A DNA stretch of 64,000 bases. Source: CAVUAF01 sp963739375. Its GTDB lineage: Bacteria > Acidobacteriota > Terriglobia > Terriglobales > Acidobacteriaceae. Of this stretch, positions 62,903 through 64,000 are shown piece by piece (the stretch's first letter is position 1; each line of letters begins with the position of its first letter). Location: the NCBI GenBank assembly GCA_963739375.1, contig CAVUAF010000014.1:124001-188000 (forward strand), given 5' to 3'. The notes under the pieces were generated by a model that was not told the DNA's origin, did no database searches, and saw only the letters and a program-made list of their open reading frames with translations. The position numbers were made by a program, and so were the translations under genes.

Positions 62903-63041
62903 GTAGGGACGGCCGCCCTCGACCGTCCAGCCCACTTCTGTGTAGGGACGGCCGCCCTCGGCCGTCCAGCCGGAGCGAAGCTCCGGAGATTCGTCCCCTG
63001 TATCCGGCCCGGCTCTGGTAGGTCAGGGCTTCAGCCCTGAC
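62903..63041. repeat. Cluster of small palindromes
   Basis: Two 30-nt copies of GTAGGGACGGCCGCCCTCG-type sequence (62903-62932 and 62942-62971) each fold through GGACGG/CCGTCC. Then GGAGC-GAA-GCTCC and the perfect GTCAGGGCT-TC-AGCCCTGAC (63022-63041). Confidence 0.85.
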
Positions 63042-63077
63042 TCGCGAAGCGACCGTGCCGCATGACGTCCGGAATGT

Positions 63078-63239
63078 CATCCTGAGCGAGCGCGAGGGAG
63101 CGCATGCGACTAAGCGCGAGTCGAAGGATCCCTACCTCGCCAGCGCCGCGGTGCCGCTTGCCCCTTTTCCTGGTGCTTGGCTTTCACTGACAACTGACAA
63201 CTGGGAACTGCCTTCTGGTCATCCCGAGCGCAGCGCCCC
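63078..63239. repeat. Degenerate CATCCTGAGCG repeat, 7-nt words and repeat fragment
   Basis: 63078-63132 reads CATCCTGAGCG...GAGTCGAAGGATCCC. 63187-63215 has CTGACAA, CTGACAA, CTGGGAA. 63220-63239 is a truncated ATCCCGAGCGCAGCG copy. Confidence 0.75.
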
Positions 63240-63253
63240 GGCTTCTTGCCCCA

Positions 63254-64000
63254 CTAGCTCTTGATTTTCACCGGGTCGCCATTTTTCAGCTTTTCCGGCG
63301 GATTGGCTACTAGAATCTCCGACCCCCCGAGTCCCTGCCGCACGGTGGCATGCCCGCGATATTCACCCGCGGTTTCGATGGCGCGCTCCACCGCCTTCCC
63401 GTCCACGACTTCAAACACCACCGGCTTGCCGTGGCGCGTGGTAAGCGCCTCGCTGGGCACCGTCACCTGGCGCGTGGCTTCGCGCTTGGCCGCGGTCTGC
63501 TGCGGTTTCTGCCGCTCCAGGAAGGTGACCTTCGCGCTCATCTCCGGCTTGAGGTTCCGGTCTTTGTCGATAATCGTCACCTTCACCTGCACCGTGGCCT
63601 TGGTGCGGTCGGCGGTGGGAATGATCTGCCGCAGCACCGCGCGGAAGGTCTTGTCCGGCAGCGCTTCCACCGAGACTTCCGCCGGCTGGCTGGGGCCCAG
63701 CCGCGCCACGTTGGCCTCGGCCACATCAACTTCCACCTCCAGCGTGGCCAGGTCGGCGAGCGCCACGATGGCCCCGGACGCGGTCGAGATGTTCACTCCC
63801 GGCGGAATCGGCGCCACGCTCTCCCCCACCTCGGCCATCTTCTTCACCACCACTCCCGAGAAGGGCGCGGTGATGTAGGTGTTGCGCAGTTGCGCCTGGT
63901 TGTAGTCGAGGTCGGCGCGCGCCTGCGCCAGCGCCGCCTCCGCCAGACGCACCCGGCTCTGTGCCGCTTCCGCCGCGTCGCGCGACCCCACCTCCTGTCG
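63254..64000 (-). CDS. Efflux periplasmic adaptor (HlyD/MacA type), N-terminus beyond the window
   Basis: The frame is open to the window edge, so the first part is missing. Visible: the second half of the helical hairpin (AAEAAQSRVRLAEAALAQARADLDYNQAQLRNTYITAP), the returning lipoyl half (FSGVVVKKMAEVGESV), and the beta-barrel and membrane-proximal domains. It would bridge the ABC permeases to an outer-membrane channel. Confidence 0.92.
   Translation of the reverse strand, partial: RQEVGSRDAAEAAQSRVRLAEAALAQARADLDYNQAQLRNTYITAPFSGVVVKKMAEVGESVAPIPPGVNISTASGAIVALADLATLEVEVDVAEANVARLGPSQPAEVSVEALPDKTFRAVLRQIIPTADRTKATVQVKVTIIDKDRNLKPEMSAKVTFLERQKPQQTAAKREATRQVTVPSEALTTRHGKPVVFEVVDGKAVERAIETAGEYRGHATVRQGLGGSEILVANPPEKLKNGDPVKIKS

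Overview
The window is high-GC, densely packed chromosomal DNA, most likely from an uncultured or draft-quality member of the Acidobacteriota (Terriglobia/Koribacter-like). That placement is inference. It rests on the gene style (DUF6599-type exported protein, cyclic-nucleotide/PilB fusion, hydrolase fused to a TonB C-terminal domain, MacB-type ABC cassette) and on the many short palindromic repeats between genes. I see no rRNA, CRISPR array, prophage or complete insertion sequence. There are two tRNAs, His(GTG) and Thr(CGT).

Layout. 1-5.9 kb: a UDP-glucose-dehydrogenase-like gene without the catalytic cysteine (cut by the window edge), tRNA-His, a hydrolase-TonB fusion, FmdB, an aldo/keto reductase and a YheT-type hydrolase. 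6-12 kb: recX, alaS (frameshifted), a CreD-like membrane protein and a SpoIIAA-like protein. 12.3-16.5 kb: cell-wall genes (lytic transglycosylase and AMIN-domain amidase). 16.5-25 kb: a candidate sRNA, tRNA-Thr, a MerR-TPR fusion, uvrA, a CPBP protease and two exported proteins. 25-31 kb: pyrE, VOC protein, mtnA, CoA-transferase subunits, methyltransferase, a parS-like site and a saccharopine-dehydrogenase-like gene. 31.2-32.2 kb: a REP/RAYT module. 32-36 kb: fused E1 dehydrogenase, epimerase and HAD phosphatase. 36.2-40.9 kb: a tightly packed chemosensory-like cluster with MCP, CheR and two CheW-like proteins but no CheA kinase, CheB or CheY. 41-49 kb: uvrB (internal amber codon), a ferredoxin:NADP reductase pair and tdh. 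49-55 kb: GntR regulator, PASTA protein, cNMP-binding/PilB ATPase and xseA (frameshifted). 55-59.6 kb: cysteine dioxygenase, pterin dehydratase and three exported proteins. 59.8-64 kb: a MacAB-type efflux operon that runs off the end.

Three features stand out. First, at least fifteen intergenic spots carry words of exactly 7 or 8 nt repeated with substitutions, usually followed by a second arm of reverse-complement words. The word differs from locus to locus but the architecture is shared. Second, three informational genes (alaS, uvrB, xseA) are broken by single-base events, and two of these look like the same CCC to CC contraction. Third, the chemosensory cluster replaces its kinase with a pseudo-receiver joined to a histidine-phosphotransfer-type helix and a lone CheA-P5-like protein.

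The repeat families are: the iterated-word hairpins; an 85-bp palindrome starting CATCCCGAGCG; REP hairpins beside a RAYT transposase; and GGACGGCCGC-type and other small palindromes. Long reading frames antisense to the genes above were treated as shadows caused by high GC.
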